Source: Citromicrobium sp. (GTDB taxonomy: Bacteria > Pseudomonadota > Alphaproteobacteria > Sphingomonadales > Sphingomonadaceae). From it: a stretch of 64,000 bases of DNA. The stretch covers positions 1-64,000 of the forward strand of contig PBYQ01000040.1 in the NCBI GenBank assembly GCA_002729695.1, read 5' to 3'. Position 1 is the first letter of the stretch, and every line of letters begins with the position of its first letter. The position numbers and the translations under genes are program-made. Of the stretch, positions 46,421-56,182 are shown one piece after another. Under the pieces are notes generated by a model. That model made no database searches. It saw only the letters and a list, made by a program, of their open reading frames with translations, and was not told the origin of the DNA.

Positions 46421-47983
46421 ATGACCTCCGAACGCCGTACCTTCGCGATCATTTCGCACCCCGACACGGGTAAGACCACGCTGACCGAGAAGCTGCTGCT
46501 TCGCGGCGGTGCGATCCATCTTGCGGGCGAGGTCAAGGCGCGCGGAGCCGCGCGGCGGGCGCGTTCCGACTGGATGAGTATCGAGCAGCAGCGCGGTATC
46601 TCGGTCACGTCCTCGGTGATGACCTTCGAGCGGAACGGGATCACCTTCAACCTGCTCGACACGCCGGGGCACGAGGATTTCTCCGAGGACACCTACCGCA
46701 CGCTGACCGCGGTCGATTCGGCGATCATGGTGCTCGATGCGGCTGCCGGTATCGAGGCGCAGACATTGAAGCTGTTCGAGGTCTTCCGCCTGCGCAGCGT
46801 CCCGATCATCACCTTCATCAACAAGATCGACCGCGAAGGGCGCGAGCCGTTCGAACTGCTCGACGAAATTGCCGAGAAGCTCGCGCTCGACACCGCGCCG
46901 ATGAGCTGGCCGGTCGGCATGGGCGGGCTGTTCGAGGGCGTCTACGACTTCGAGGAGAACGAGCTCTACCTGCCCGAGGGCGACAGCAAGGAATTCCGGG
47001 GCAAGACCGTGAAGGTCGACGGGCCCGAGGACGAGAAACTGGGCGAATATCTCAGCGCAGACGGCGTCGCGCGGGTGGCCGAAGAGGGCCTGTTGGCGCG
47101 CGAAGGCTACCCCGCGTTCGATTTCGAGGCCTATCGCAACGGCGACCTGACGCCGGTCTATTTCGGCTCCGCGCTCAAGGAATTCGGCGTCACCGCGATT
47201 ATCGATGCGATCGCCAAATACGCGCCCGCCCCGCGCCCGCAGCCGACCGACGAGGGCGAGATCGCGCCCGACCGCGACGAGGTGACCGGCTTCATCTTCA
47301 AGGTGCAGGCCAATATGGACCCCAACCACCGCGACCGGATCGCGTTCATGCGGCAGGTCTCGGGCACGTTCAAACGCGGCATGAAGCTGACGCCAAGCGG
47401 TCTGGGCAAACCCATCGCGGTGCACAGCCCGATCCTGTTCTTCGCGCAGGATCGCGAGATCGCGGACAATGCCTACCCGGGCGACATCATCGGCATCCCC
47501 AACCACGGGACCTTGCGGGTGGGCGATACGCTGAGCGAGAAGAACGAGGTGCGTTTCACCGGCCTGCCCAACTTCGCGCCCGAAATCCTGCGCCGCGTCC
47601 AGCTGAAGGACCCGACCAAGACCAAGCAGCTGAGGAAGGCGCTCGACGATCTGTCCGAAGAGGGCGTGATCCAGGTGTTCTATCCGGAACTGGGCGCGAA
47701 CCACATCGTCGGCGTCGTGGGGCAGCTGCAATTGGAAGTGCTGATCTCGCGGTTGCAGGCCGAGTACAAGGTCGAGGCTGCGCTCGAGCCTGCGCCCTTC
47801 GCGACCGCGCGCTGGGTGAAGGGCGACGACAAGGCGCTCGAGGAATTCGAGAAGTTCAACCGCGCCAACCTCGCCAAGGATCGCGATGGCGACATGGTGT
47901 TCCTCGCCAAGAGCCCGTGGGATGTGAACTACCAGGCGGAGAAGAACCCCGACCTGAAGTTCTCCGCGACCAAGGAACGGTAA
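46421..47983 (+). CDS. prfC: Peptide chain release factor 3
   Basis: GTPase that recycles RF1 and RF2 and supports translation quality control. 520 residues. P loop HPDTGKTT at 13-20, switch region QQRGISVTSSVM, DTPGHEDFSEDTYRTL, and NKIDREGR for guanine recognition. The RF3-specific C-terminal part is complete. It sits between two inverted copies of an intergenic repeat. Confidence 0.97.
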   Translation: MTSERRTFAIISHPDTGKTTLTEKLLLRGGAIHLAGEVKARGAARRARSDWMSIEQQRGISVTSSVMTFERNGITFNLLDTPGHEDFSEDTYRTLTAVDSAIMVLDAAAGIEAQTLKLFEVFRLRSVPIITFINKIDREGREPFELLDEIAEKLALDTAPMSWPVGMGGLFEGVYDFEENELYLPEGDSKEFRGKTVKVDGPEDEKLGEYLSADGVARVAEEGLLAREGYPAFDFEAYRNGDLTPVYFGSALKEFGVTAIIDAIAKYAPAPRPQPTDEGEIAPDRDEVTGFIFKVQANMDPNHRDRIAFMRQVSGTFKRGMKLTPSGLGKPIAVHSPILFFAQDREIADNAYPGDIIGIPNHGTLRVGDTLSEKNEVRFTGLPNFAPEILRRVQLKDPTKTKQLRKALDDLSEEGVIQVFYPELGANHIVGVVGQLQLEVLISRLQAEYKVEAALEPAPFATARWVKGDDKALEEFEKFNRANLAKDRDGDMVFLAKSPWDVNYQAEKNPDLKFSATKER

Positions 47984-47990
47984 GCCCCTT

Positions 47991-48062
47991 CGTCAATCCC
48001 GCGAAGGCGGGGATCCCGCTTTCTTCAGATGAGCGGGACCCCGGCCTGTGCGGGGGGTGACG
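47991..48062. repeat. Palindromic repeat downstream of prfC (inverted copy)
   Basis: Reads CGTCAATCCCGCGAAGGCGG at one end and GGGGGGTGACG at the other, i.e. the reverse complement of the repeat type at 46326-46410 with sequence drift and a shorter centre. It begins eight bases after the prfC stop and may also fold as a transcript end. Confidence 0.78.
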
Positions 48063-48091
48063 GATCGTTGGGGGTGGGGTAAATCTTCCCC

Positions 48092-48646
48092 ATGGCCGAC
48101 TTCTTCGACGCGCTATCCGACAAGCATATCGCGATGATCGCGAAGCAGCCGGTGTTCTTCGTCGCCACCGCCGCGCCCGAGGCGCGGATCAACTTGAGCC
48201 CCAAGGGCTACGACGCGTTCCGAGTGCTTGCGCCCGACCGGGTCGCCTATCTCGACCTTGGCGGCTCGGGCAACGAGACGCACGCGCATCTTGCCGCAGA
48301 CGGCCGCATCACGCTGATGTTCTGCAATTTCGAGCAGCCCGCGCTGATCCTGCGGATCTACGGCCGGGGGCGTCCGGTGCTGCCGCAGGATGCCGGATGG
48401 GAGGCTCTGGCGGCGCACTTCACGCTGCTGCCCGGCACGCGCCAGATCTTCGTGATCGACGTCGAGAGCGTGCAGACCTCGTGTGGCTGGGGCGTCCCCT
48501 TCATGGCCTACGAGGCCGAACGGTCGACTCTGAAGAAGGCGCACGCGCAGGCCGATCCGGCCCAGTGGGAAGCGAAGATGGCCGGTCGCACGAGCAGCAT
48601 CGACGGCCTGCCCACCCGTGCGACCGATCGCTACATCGGCGGCTGA
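48092..48646 (+). CDS. Pyridoxamine 5'-phosphate oxidase family protein
   Basis: 184 residues. The split-barrel flavin fold is suggested by VFFVATAAPEARINLSPKG at about 24-42 and ITLMFCNFEQPALILRIYGR at about 72-91. Relatives bind FMN or F420 and act on various substrates; true PdxH is longer. The C-terminal part is helical. GGGGTAAATCTTCCCC precedes the ATG. Specific role unknown. Confidence 0.87.
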   Translation: MADFFDALSDKHIAMIAKQPVFFVATAAPEARINLSPKGYDAFRVLAPDRVAYLDLGGSGNETHAHLAADGRITLMFCNFEQPALILRIYGRGRPVLPQDAGWEALAAHFTLLPGTRQIFVIDVESVQTSCGWGVPFMAYEAERSTLKKAHAQADPAQWEAKMAGRTSSIDGLPTRATDRYIGG

Positions 48647-48765
48647 CCCGGCAAACGCGTCTGCATCTTGCGGCGTAAATCCTGCCTTCAGCAAAGCAGT
48701 GCTTCTGAATGTGGCAGGATCATGATATGGTTAACGCCATAGGCAATCATGAGGAGCCAACCTCA

Positions 48766-49653
48766 ATGCGTTCGCTGTTTCTCGCACTTTCTCTTGCCAT
48801 ACTTGGTGTCGCGCCTGCGGCGGCTCAGGTGGTGGTTCCGGCTGCCGATGACGGCCTGCCCGACGATTTCCACGGCAAGGTCCAGTATTTCGGCAATCAT
48901 AGCGGGGAAGTGCGTGCCACCGTTCCCGGCACGCCGCGCCGCACCGATACCAAGTGCCCCAAGCGCGAAGGCGGCTGCCCCGAACTGATCGGCGGCAGCT
49001 TCCAGGCCGAGCTGGAATTCGATGGCGATATCGTGCGGGGCCAGTATCGCGGCACCGGCGGGATGCGCCCGTCGACCCTGATCGGCCGCCGCAGCGGGGC
49101 CAATTGTCGCCTGTTCGACACCACCGACGGTTCCGTGTGGAGCGGCCGCTGCGACCGCGAAGCCTTCATCGGCTCGGTTCGCAGCGTGCCCAACGCCCCC
49201 GAACAGATCGAGCTGGTGTTCGAAACGGTCGGGGTGAACACGGTCGATTTCTACCAGCGCGAGCGCGATCTGGAACTCGTCCGCGCCTATGACCGGCTCG
49301 GCGGCATCGTGTTCGGCGATGGTGCGGGCGAAGCCCGGCTCGACGCGATCCTCGAGCTGCAAAGCTATTTCGTCGATCCCGGCAAGGCCTACCGTTCGGG
49401 CACGCTGCGCAACGTCGAGCGGCAGAGCGAGAAGAAAAACAGCCCGATCTACTCGGTTTACGGCGAATACACCCGCCGGGACGGGGCCAACGCATGGGCT
49501 CGCGCGCAGTTCGAGTACGATCGCTTCGTGTGTATCGAGACCTCGATCGAACCCGGCTATTGCCGCACCATCGACCCGACCCCGCCCGAGATCGAGCCGA
49601 CCGACGACATTTTTGCGTCGCTTGGCCTGCCGGTGACGGCGCAGGGGTCCTGA
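48766..49653 (+). CDS. Secreted hypothetical protein (295 residues)
   Basis: Signal peptide MRSLFLALSLAILGVAPAAA, cleaved near residue 20. The mature protein has six cysteines: TKCPKREGGCPEL, NCRLFDTTDGSVWSGRC, and two near the end (FVCIETSIEPGYC). These suggest three disulfides in a periplasmic or outer-surface protein. GAGGAG lies upstream. No domain recognised; the frame from 48709 adds atypical residues. It looks like a family restricted to close relatives. Confidence 0.7.
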   Translation: MRSLFLALSLAILGVAPAAAQVVVPAADDGLPDDFHGKVQYFGNHSGEVRATVPGTPRRTDTKCPKREGGCPELIGGSFQAELEFDGDIVRGQYRGTGGMRPSTLIGRRSGANCRLFDTTDGSVWSGRCDREAFIGSVRSVPNAPEQIELVFETVGVNTVDFYQRERDLELVRAYDRLGGIVFGDGAGEARLDAILELQSYFVDPGKAYRSGTLRNVERQSEKKNSPIYSVYGEYTRRDGANAWARAQFEYDRFVCIETSIEPGYCRTIDPTPPEIEPTDDIFASLGLPVTAQGS

Positions 49654-49681
49654 AACGACGCCAGGCCGGGGAGGGTGGCGA

Positions 49682-51274
49682 TTAGGCTGCCCTCTCCGCC
49701 TGGATCACGAAATCGGCGCAACGCTCCCCGATCATGATCGAGGGGGCGTTTGTGTTGCCGGACACGATCTTGGGCATGATCGAGGCATCGGCGATCCATA
49801 GGCCATCGAGCCCGCGCGCCTTCAGCGTCGGGTCGACGACCGCCTCTTCATCCGATCCCATCCGGCAGGTGCCGACGGGGTGATAGACCGTGTCTGCACG
49901 GTTGCGGATCATCGCGTCGAGCGCCGCATCGTCGTTGAGGTCGACCGGGTGCCTGTCGGTCAGCTCGTAGTCGGCCAGCGGCGGTGCCTCGGCAATGCGG
50001 TGCGATAGCCGCACGCCCGCACGCAGCACCGCCATGTCGCGATCGTCGTCGAGGAAATTGGGATCGATCGCGGGCGCATCGCCGGCGTCGGGGCTGGCGA
50101 TGCGCACGGTGCCGCGGCTTTCGGGGCGCAGCACGCAGGCGTGCAGAGAGACCCCGTGGCCGTTCACTTTTTCGCGGCCGTGGTCTTCCAGCATCGCGGG
50201 CACGAAGTGCCACTGCACATCGGGGCAGGGCGCATCGTTGCCCACCGTCCAGAATCCGCCTGCCTCGGCATAGGGAGTGGTCATCACCCCTGTTCGCTTG
50301 CGGCGATGCTCCAGCATAGCGCCAAGCATCCGCATCGTCCCTTCGGCGCTGTTGCCGATCGGCACGCGGCTGGTGCTCTCCCAGCTCGAAACGTAGTCGA
50401 TATGGTCCTGCAGGTTGCTGCCCACCGCCGGACGATCGATCGCGACCGGGATGTCGTGCGCCTGCAGATGGTTGCCCGGCCCGATGCCCGACAGCATCAG
50501 GATCTGCGGCGAGTTGAACGCGCCCGCCGACAGGATCACCCCGCGCCGCGCATAGATCGTTTCGCGGTGGCGACCCTTGCGGATCGCAACCCCGGTGACG
50601 CGGCCGCCTTCGATCACCAGTTTTTCGACCAGCGTCTTGGTGCGGATATCGAGGTTTTCCTGATTGCGGATCGGTTCGACATAGGCGCGGGATGCGGACC
50701 AGCGTTCGCCCTTGCGCTGGGTCACCTGGTAAACGCCGAAGCCTGCCTGCCGGTCGCCGTTGAAGTCCTGCGTCTGGGGTAGCTGCAAGGCGGCGGCGCT
50801 GCTCACAAAGGCGCGGCTGGCCTCGTTGGTATAGTGCTGGTCCGAAACGAACAGCGGCCCGCCTGCGCCGTGATAATCGTCTGCGCCGCGCTCGTTCGCC
50901 TCGGCCTTCATGAACCACGGCAGGACGTCGTCGTACGACCACCCGTCGCAGCCCATCGCGGCCCAGTTGTCGTAATCCCATGCGTTGCCGCGGATGTAGA
51001 TCATCGCGTTGATCGCGCTGGAGCCGCCCAGACCCTTGCCGCGAGGCTGATATCCAACTCGTCCGTTCAGGCCCTTCTGCGGCACGGTTTCGTAGCGGTA
51101 GTTCTGCGAGTTGCGCAGGAAGGGCATCATCCCGGGGGTCTTGACGGCCATCGTGTTGTTGCGACCGCCCGCCTCGATCAGGCAGATGCTCCGCTGGCCG
51201 CCGACCGCGAGCCGCCCGGTGACCGCGCAGCCTGCGCTGCCACCGCCGATGACGATGTAATCATATTGGTCCAT
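49682..51274 (-). CDS. GMC-family oxidoreductase (choline dehydrogenase-like)
   Basis: FAD enzyme of 530 residues. The N-terminal [18 protein letters not shown] (FAD loop at about 6-23) and a second GMC signature, [19 protein letters not shown], are clear. The C-terminal active-site part is [13 protein letters not shown], with the catalytic His, and NAPSIMIGE. Oxidises alcohols in relatives (choline, long-chain or terpene alcohols); the substrate is unknown. It is 33 bases after a sterol-desaturase-like gene, so it might oxidise an alcohol made by that enzyme. Confidence 0.9.
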   Translation of the reverse strand: MDQYDYIVIGGGSAGCAVTGRLAVGGQRSICLIEAGGRNNTMAVKTPGMMPFLRNSQNYRYETVPQKGLNGRVGYQPRGKGLGGSSAINAMIYIRGNAWDYDNWAAMGCDGWSYDDVLPWFMKAEANERGADDYHGAGGPLFVSDQHYTNEASRAFVSSAAALQLPQTQDFNGDRQAGFGVYQVTQRKGERWSASRAYVEPIRNQENLDIRTKTLVEKLVIEGGRVTGVAIRKGRHRETIYARRGVILSAGAFNSPQILMLSGIGPGNHLQAHDIPVAIDRPAVGSNLQDHIDYVSSWESTSRVPIGNSAEGTMRMLGAMLEHRRKRTGVMTTPYAEAGGFWTVGNDAPCPDVQWHFVPAMLEDHGREKVNGHGVSLHACVLRPESRGTVRIASPDAGDAPAIDPNFLDDDRDMAVLRAGVRLSHRIAEAPPLADYELTDRHPVDLNDDAALDAMIRNRADTVYHPVGTCRMGSDEEAVVDPTLKARGLDGLWIADASIMPKIVSGNTNAPSIMIGERCADFVIQAERAA

Positions 51275-51307
51275 CGGGTTCCTCTCCCCTGTCCGTTTAC
51301 GGAAAGG

Positions 51308-52270
51308 TTAGGCTGCCCGGCGCGGACCCGCAATCGGCTTTTCCTGTGGAGCAGCCGCAGGCGCCTGTGCCGGCGGCTCGTTGGCGTCCTGCCGCGCCTG
51401 CCAGCGCGCGCGAATCATGTCCGAAGTCTCGCGGCTGCCATCATGGCTCCAGCCCGGTTCGCGCAGGAGGTAGGAAAGCTTGTGCTTCCACGGCGCGCGC
51501 CAGATGTCGCCCAGCATGCCGATCCATTCGTGGAACACCGCCCACAGCAGGTTGAAGCTGCCCAGCTGCTTGACGATGCCGTAGCGGATCGGTTCTTCGT
51601 CGCGCGGACGCTCGGCCTCGAAGGTGCCGAACAGCTTGTCCCACACGATGAACACGCCTGCGTAATTGCGGTCGAGATAGCGGGGATTGGTCGCGTGGTG
51701 CACGCGGTGGTGGCTGGGAGTGTTCATCACTGCCTCGAACCAGCGCGGCATCTTGTCGATCGCTTCGGTATGGATCCAGAACTGGTAGATCAGGTTGAAC
51801 CCGCCGCAGATCGCGATCATCACCGGGTGGAAGCCCAGCAGCACCAGCGGCAGCGCGAAGACGAAGCCCAGCGTGAACGCGCCGGTCCAGGTTTGCCTGA
51901 GCGCGGTGCTGAGGTTGTAGTGCTGGCTGGAGTGGTGGTTCACGTGGCTCGCCCAGAACCACCGGCTGCGATGGCCGAATCGGTGGACCCAGTAATATTT
52001 GAGGTCGTCGAGCACGAAGCACACGGGCCACGCCCACCATGCCCAGCCGATGGTGAAAAAGCGCACTTCGTAAGCGGCAAGGAACACCGCCAATGCGAAC
52101 CCGCCCAGCAACAATCCGGCCACCGTGCTGCCCAGCCCGAAGGCGAGGCTGACCAGCGTATCCTTCGGCTCGTAAGCCTGTGGCGCTTTCCAGCGCGCCC
52201 ACAGCATCTCCGCCAGCACGAGCAGGACGAAGCCGGGGACGGCGTAATCGACGGGCGAGAAATCAGGCAT
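51308..52270 (-). CDS. Sterol desaturase / fatty acid hydroxylase family protein
   Basis: Membrane di-iron enzyme of 320 residues. Several membrane helices (about 8-28, 48-75, 85-105, and 160-190). Histidine clusters HRFGH, HVNHH and HHRVHH provide the eight-histidine iron site. A disordered Pro/Ala-rich tail follows. Bacterial members hydroxylate or desaturate lipids, carotenoids or sphinganine-type chains. The start ATG 52270 overlaps the upstream small gene by eight bases; the frame to 52348 is excluded for this reason. Confidence 0.9.
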   Translation of the reverse strand: MPDFSPVDYAVPGFVLLVLAEMLWARWKAPQAYEPKDTLVSLAFGLGSTVAGLLLGGFALAVFLAAYEVRFFTIGWAWWAWPVCFVLDDLKYYWVHRFGHRSRWFWASHVNHHSSQHYNLSTALRQTWTGAFTLGFVFALPLVLLGFHPVMIAICGGFNLIYQFWIHTEAIDKMPRWFEAVMNTPSHHRVHHATNPRYLDRNYAGVFIVWDKLFGTFEAERPRDEEPIRYGIVKQLGSFNLLWAVFHEWIGMLGDIWRAPWKHKLSYLLREPGWSHDGSRETSDMIRARWQARQDANEPPAQAPAAAPQEKPIAGPRRAA

Positions 52271-52676
52271 CCTGCGTCGCATGTAGCGCGTCGATGCGCG
52301 CGGCCCAAGCCTGTGCTTGATCGCCGAGGTCGAGTGTGACCGGGCCATAGCGCCGGTCGGCGGGGGTAACGGTCAGCGTATGGCTCTCGACCTGCGTAGT
52401 GCTGCCAGGTTCGAGCACACGCCCCGCGAATTGAGCGCCGTGGCTGCGCAGCACCATGATCCTGCCAGTCTTCTCCGCCACGATCGCGCTGGCTCCATCG
52501 CGCGAGACCGCTGCCTCGGCCGGATCGAACCCGCTATCCGCCTCGCTGGCGAGCGCCATGGCGTGCTGCGCGCCTTCGATATTGGCGGAGCGGCCGAGTT
52601 TGAGCGCCCATGCGATTGCGGCGAGAACGAGGATCGCGACCAGTGAGCCGATCAGCTGGAGGGTCTGCCCTTCCAT
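52263..52676 (-). CDS. Small membrane protein, unknown (137 residues)
   Basis: Start ATG 52676. One membrane helix at about 6-27 (LQLIGSLVAILVLAAIAWAL) then a soluble domain with DGASAIVAEKTGRIMVLRSH and LTVTPADRRYGPVTLDLGD. No domain recognised. It overlaps the sterol-desaturase gene and so is likely translated together with it. A longer frame from 52829 has no homologous character. Confidence 0.7.
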   Translation of the reverse strand: MEGQTLQLIGSLVAILVLAAIAWALKLGRSANIEGAQHAMALASEADSGFDPAEAAVSRDGASAIVAEKTGRIMVLRSHGAQFAGRVLEPGSTTQVESHTLTVTPADRRYGPVTLDLGDQAQAWAARIDALHATQDA

Positions 52677-53063
52677 GGCTTCAGCGGCTCGCCCAGCGGC
52701 GCGGGGCGGGGGTGAAGCACGGCGCGAATCGCCGATCCGCCTTCTGAGGCGCGCGTCGTGCCCAGCCGCCGAGTGTCGTGTGCCTCTCCATCGGCTGCGT
52801 GACATGCCGTCTGGCGTGCGAACGCGCAAGAAGTGGCGGCTCTCGGCTTCTTCGAGATTGTCATATTTCTGCGGAATCTGGGTGCACGTGCGATTTGGTT
52901 CGCGCTGGCCCGCGTTCTGCGGTATGGGTCACATGTGCGTGGCGGGGGATTTGCGGCGAGAACGTCGATCGTTTGCCCGATAGCAATGCCGGTAAGTGGC
53001 CGTCCGCGCCTGCCGGGATTTCGGTTCAAGGACGGATGGAAGTAACAAGGTTTTTGGCGAGTT
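52677..53063. promoter_or_regulatory. Long leader/promoter region of the cold-shock gene
   Basis: 387 bases between divergent genes. It must contain the promoter of the minus-strand small-membrane-protein operon and a probably long 5' untranslated region of the cold-shock gene, as is usual for csp mRNAs. Short open frames here lack ribosome sites and protein character. I see no strong promoter or hairpin. Confidence 0.4.
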
Positions 53064-53873
53064 ATGGGTTACGATAAAGGACGTCGGCGCGGTCGCGACA
53101 AGCGGGACAACATCGGCGAAGACGGTTTCGAGCCGTTTCCCGGGGGTGATTTCGGCGGTGGATTCCAGGATCGCGGCGGATTCGACGATCGCGGCGGCGG
53201 CTACAACGACCGCGGCGGCTTTCAGGACCGTGGCGGTTTCCAGGATCGCGGTGGCTTCCAGGATCGTGGCGGCGGCGGCGGTGGTCGCGGCGGCTTCGGC
53301 GGCGGCGGTCCGCGTGGCGGCGGCGGTGGTGGCGGCGGTTTCAACCGCATGCCCGCACAGGTCGTCGGCACCGGCAAGGGCCAGGTGAAATTCTTCAATG
53401 GCCAGAAGGGCTTCGGCTTCATCCAGCAGGAAGGCGGCGGAGACGACGTGTTCGTGCACATCAGTGCCGTCGAACGCGCCGGTCTCGAAGGCCTTGCCGA
53501 AGGGCAGGAGCTGGAATTCAACCTGGTCGATCGCGGCGGCAAGATCTCCGCGCAGGATCTGCAGGTGGTGGGCGATGTCATCCCCGTCACCGGCGGTGGC
53601 GCGGCTGCTCCCAGCGGCGATGCAGCAGGTGGTCCGCCGCGGCGTGAGCTGACCGGCGAAAAGGCGACCGGCACGGTCAAGTTCTTCAACGCGATGAAGG
53701 GCTTCGGCTTCCTCGTCCGCGATGACGGCCAGCCCGATGCCTTCGTCCACATCAGCGCAGTCGAGCGTTCGGGTCTCTCGCAGATCAACGAGGGCGAGCG
53801 TTACGAGTTCGATCTCGAAGTCGATCGACGAGGCAAGTATTCGGCGGTCAACCTCGTTCCCGTACAGGAATAA
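53064..53873 (+). CDS. Cold-shock protein with RGG-rich N terminus and two CSD domains
   Basis: 269 residues, instead of the ~70 of a simple Csp. Residues about 25-97 are Gly/Arg/Asp/Phe rich, with GGFQDRGG units repeated (tandem 18-bp units at 53217-53270). Two cold-shock domains follow: CSD1 about 98-170 ([26 protein letters not shown]) and CSD2 about 200-268 ([26 protein letters not shown]). Two-CSD proteins are known in alphaproteobacteria. An RGG head suggests RNA binding or phase separation; that is inference. Confidence 0.92.
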   Translation: MGYDKGRRRGRDKRDNIGEDGFEPFPGGDFGGGFQDRGGFDDRGGGYNDRGGFQDRGGFQDRGGFQDRGGGGGGRGGFGGGGPRGGGGGGGGFNRMPAQVVGTGKGQVKFFNGQKGFGFIQQEGGGDDVFVHISAVERAGLEGLAEGQELEFNLVDRGGKISAQDLQVVGDVIPVTGGGAAAPSGDAAGGPPRRELTGEKATGTVKFFNAMKGFGFLVRDDGQPDAFVHISAVERSGLSQINEGERYEFDLEVDRRGKYSAVNLVPVQE

Positions 53874-53948
53874 GGTCGGCGTCCGCGCGGGCCCGGATCA
53901 TCAGTTTGACCCGGCCCGGCTGACGCAATAGATCGCCGGTTATTCGCG

Positions 53949-53977
53949 AATGGCGGTTCCCTCGCGGGGCCGCCATT
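53949..53977. terminator. Hairpin between the cold-shock gene and argD
   Basis: AATGGCGG (53949-53956) pairs with CCGCCATT (53970-53977), with inner CCC/GGG pairs and only short T runs on the 3' side. A possible terminator for the cold-shock gene, in the 138-base gap before argD. Confidence 0.5.
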
Positions 53978-54011
53978 TGTCGTTCCCCGGTTTGAATTTT
54001 TCGGAGTTGCC

Positions 54012-55205
54012 ATGTCGATCCCCGCCCTGATGCCCGTCTATCCCCGTTGCGACGTCCGCCCGGTCAAGGGTGAGCACTGCCACCTGATCGACGAAGACGG
54101 CACGCGCTATCTCGACTTCGCGAGCGGCATTGCGGTCAACCTGCTCGGTCACAGCCACCAAGGGCTGATCGGCGCGATCCAGAAACAGGCCGAGACGCTG
54201 ATGCACGTCTCCAACCTCTACGGCAGCCCGCAGGGCGAACGCCTCGCGCAGATGCTGGTCGACAAGACCTTCGCCGATACGGTGTTCTTCACCAATTCGG
54301 GTGCCGAAGCGGTCGAATGCGCGATCAAGACCGCGCGCGCCTTCCACCAGCACGAAGGCGGCGATCCGGCGCGGACCGAGCTGATCACCTTCACGAGCGC
54401 GTTCCACGGGCGCACGATGGCGACCATCAGCGCCTCCAACCAGGCGAAGATGCACCACGGCTTCCTGCCGCTGCTCGAAGGCTTCCAGTATTGCGAGTTC
54501 GACGATCTGGAAGCGGCGCGCGCCATGATCGGCCCCAAGACCGCCGGCTTCCTTGTCGAACCGATCCAGGGTGAGGGCGGGATCCGCCCCGCCAGCCAGG
54601 AATTCATGCAGGGCCTGCGTGATCTTGCCGACGAACACGGCCTGATGCTGGTGCTCGACGAAGTCCAGTGCGGCGTCGCCCGCACCGGCAAGCTCTACGC
54701 GCACGAACTCTACGGCATCACGCCGGATATCGTCGCGACCGCGAAGGGCATCGGCGGCGGCTTCCCGCTGGGCGCGTGCATGGCGACGGAACACGCCGCG
54801 CGCGGGATGACCTTCGGCACGCATGGTTCGACCTATGGCGGCAATCCGCTGGCAATGGCGGCGGGCACTGCGGTGATGGAAGCCGTCGCCAACGACGAAT
54901 TCCTCGAGCATGTGCGCGATACCGGCGCGCGGCTGAAGGCGAAGCTCGAACAGTTCATCGGCAATTATCCCGAACTGTTCGAACTGGTGCGCGGCGAGGG
55001 GCTGATGCTGGGCATCAAGATGAAGGTCGAAAGCCGCCCGTTCTTCCAGCACCTGCGTGACAAGCACCAGCTGCTGACCGTGGCCGCGGGCGACAACACG
55101 CTGCGCGTCCTCCCGCCGCTCGTCATCGGCGATGCCGAGATCGACGAGTTCTTCGACAAGCTGTCTGCCGGTGCGGCGGACTACACCGTGCCGGACGCCA
55201 GTTGA
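54012..55205 (+). CDS. argD: Acetylornithine/succinyldiaminopimelate aminotransferase
   Basis: PLP aminotransferase of arginine (and lysine) synthesis. 397 residues. [21 protein letters not shown] segment at about 95-112 ([15 protein letters not shown]), then [15 protein letters not shown] and PLP Lys245 in [14 protein letters not shown]. It shares one base with argF (TGATG), so the two are translationally coupled. Confidence 0.96.
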   Translation: MSIPALMPVYPRCDVRPVKGEHCHLIDEDGTRYLDFASGIAVNLLGHSHQGLIGAIQKQAETLMHVSNLYGSPQGERLAQMLVDKTFADTVFFTNSGAEAVECAIKTARAFHQHEGGDPARTELITFTSAFHGRTMATISASNQAKMHHGFLPLLEGFQYCEFDDLEAARAMIGPKTAGFLVEPIQGEGGIRPASQEFMQGLRDLADEHGLMLVLDEVQCGVARTGKLYAHELYGITPDIVATAKGIGGGFPLGACMATEHAARGMTFGTHGSTYGGNPLAMAAGTAVMEAVANDEFLEHVRDTGARLKAKLEQFIGNYPELFELVRGEGLMLGIKMKVESRPFFQHLRDKHQLLTVAAGDNTLRVLPPLVIGDAEIDEFFDKLSAGAADYTVPDAS

Positions 55206-56134
55206 TGGGCACGCGCCATTTCCTCGATCTATCGGACGCAGGCGGCGATGCGCTCGCTGCGATGCTGAACGACGCGATCGACCGCAAGGGCGCGCGCAAG
55301 TCCTGGCCCAAAGGCAAGGCTGACGCCGATGCACCGCTGGCGGGGCATGTGCTGGCGATGATCTTCGAGAAAAGCTCCACCCGCACGCGAGTCAGCTTCG
55401 ACATCGCGATGCGCCAGCTCGGTGGCAGCGCGATCGTGATGGAAGGCGGCTCGATGCAGCTCGGCCGGGGGGAAAGCATCGCCGACACCGCCCGCGTGCT
55501 CAGCCGGATGGTCGATGCGATCATGATCCGCACCGACGATCACGCCAAGGTCGAGGAAATGGCCCAATACGCCAGCGTGCCGGTGATCAACGGGCTGACC
55601 GACAAGTCTCATCCGTGCCAGATCGTCGCCGATCTTCTGACGATTATCGAGCAGGGCAAGCCATTGCCCGGGCTCGAGCTGGCGTGGTTCGGGGATGGCA
55701 ACAACGTGCTTCACTCGATTCTGGAAGCAGCCGGCATTTTCAAGTTCAACGTGCGGGTCGCCACTCCTGCCGGCTTCGAGCCTGACAGCGCCTTCGTCGA
55801 TGCCGCCCGTGCCGCCGGTGCTACGGTCACGCTGACGCAGAATGCGCAGGCGGCTGCGCGCGATGCCGATGTGATCGTCACCGATACCTGGGTTTCGATG
55901 GGTCAGGAGAACGTCGAGAACAAGCTGGGCGCGATGCAGCCCTACCGCGTCGACGATGCGCTGATGGCACTGGCCAAGCCGGGGGCCGATTTCCTGCACT
56001 GCCTGCCCGCGCATGTGGGCGACGAAGTAACGCAAAGCGTGATCGACGGGTCGCAGAGTCGCGTGTTCGATGAAGCGGAAAACCGCATTCACGCGCAGAA
56101 ATCCGTGCTTCTATGGGCGCTCGGCAAGCTTTGA
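55205..56134 (+). CDS. argF: Ornithine carbamoyltransferase
   Basis: Makes citrulline from ornithine and carbamoyl phosphate. 309 residues from ATG 55205. Carbamoyl phosphate site SSTRTR at 57-62; [12 protein letters not shown]; and the ornithine-binding [12 protein letters not shown] near the C terminus. Follows argD as TGATG; TTG 55202 is a weaker alternative start. Confidence 0.97.
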   Translation: MGTRHFLDLSDAGGDALAAMLNDAIDRKGARKSWPKGKADADAPLAGHVLAMIFEKSSTRTRVSFDIAMRQLGGSAIVMEGGSMQLGRGESIADTARVLSRMVDAIMIRTDDHAKVEEMAQYASVPVINGLTDKSHPCQIVADLLTIIEQGKPLPGLELAWFGDGNNVLHSILEAAGIFKFNVRVATPAGFEPDSAFVDAARAAGATVTLTQNAQAAARDADVIVTDTWVSMGQENVENKLGAMQPYRVDDALMALAKPGADFLHCLPAHVGDEVTQSVIDGSQSRVFDEAENRIHAQKSVLLWALGKL

Positions 56135-56182
56135 TGCGGGCCGGCTCTTGGGGAGCGCGAAAGCGCCCCCATATAGCGCGGC

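Noticed and set aside
52833..53045. 70-residue plus-strand frame upstream of the cold-shock gene
   Set aside because: No ribosome site and no protein-like pattern; more likely leader RNA.
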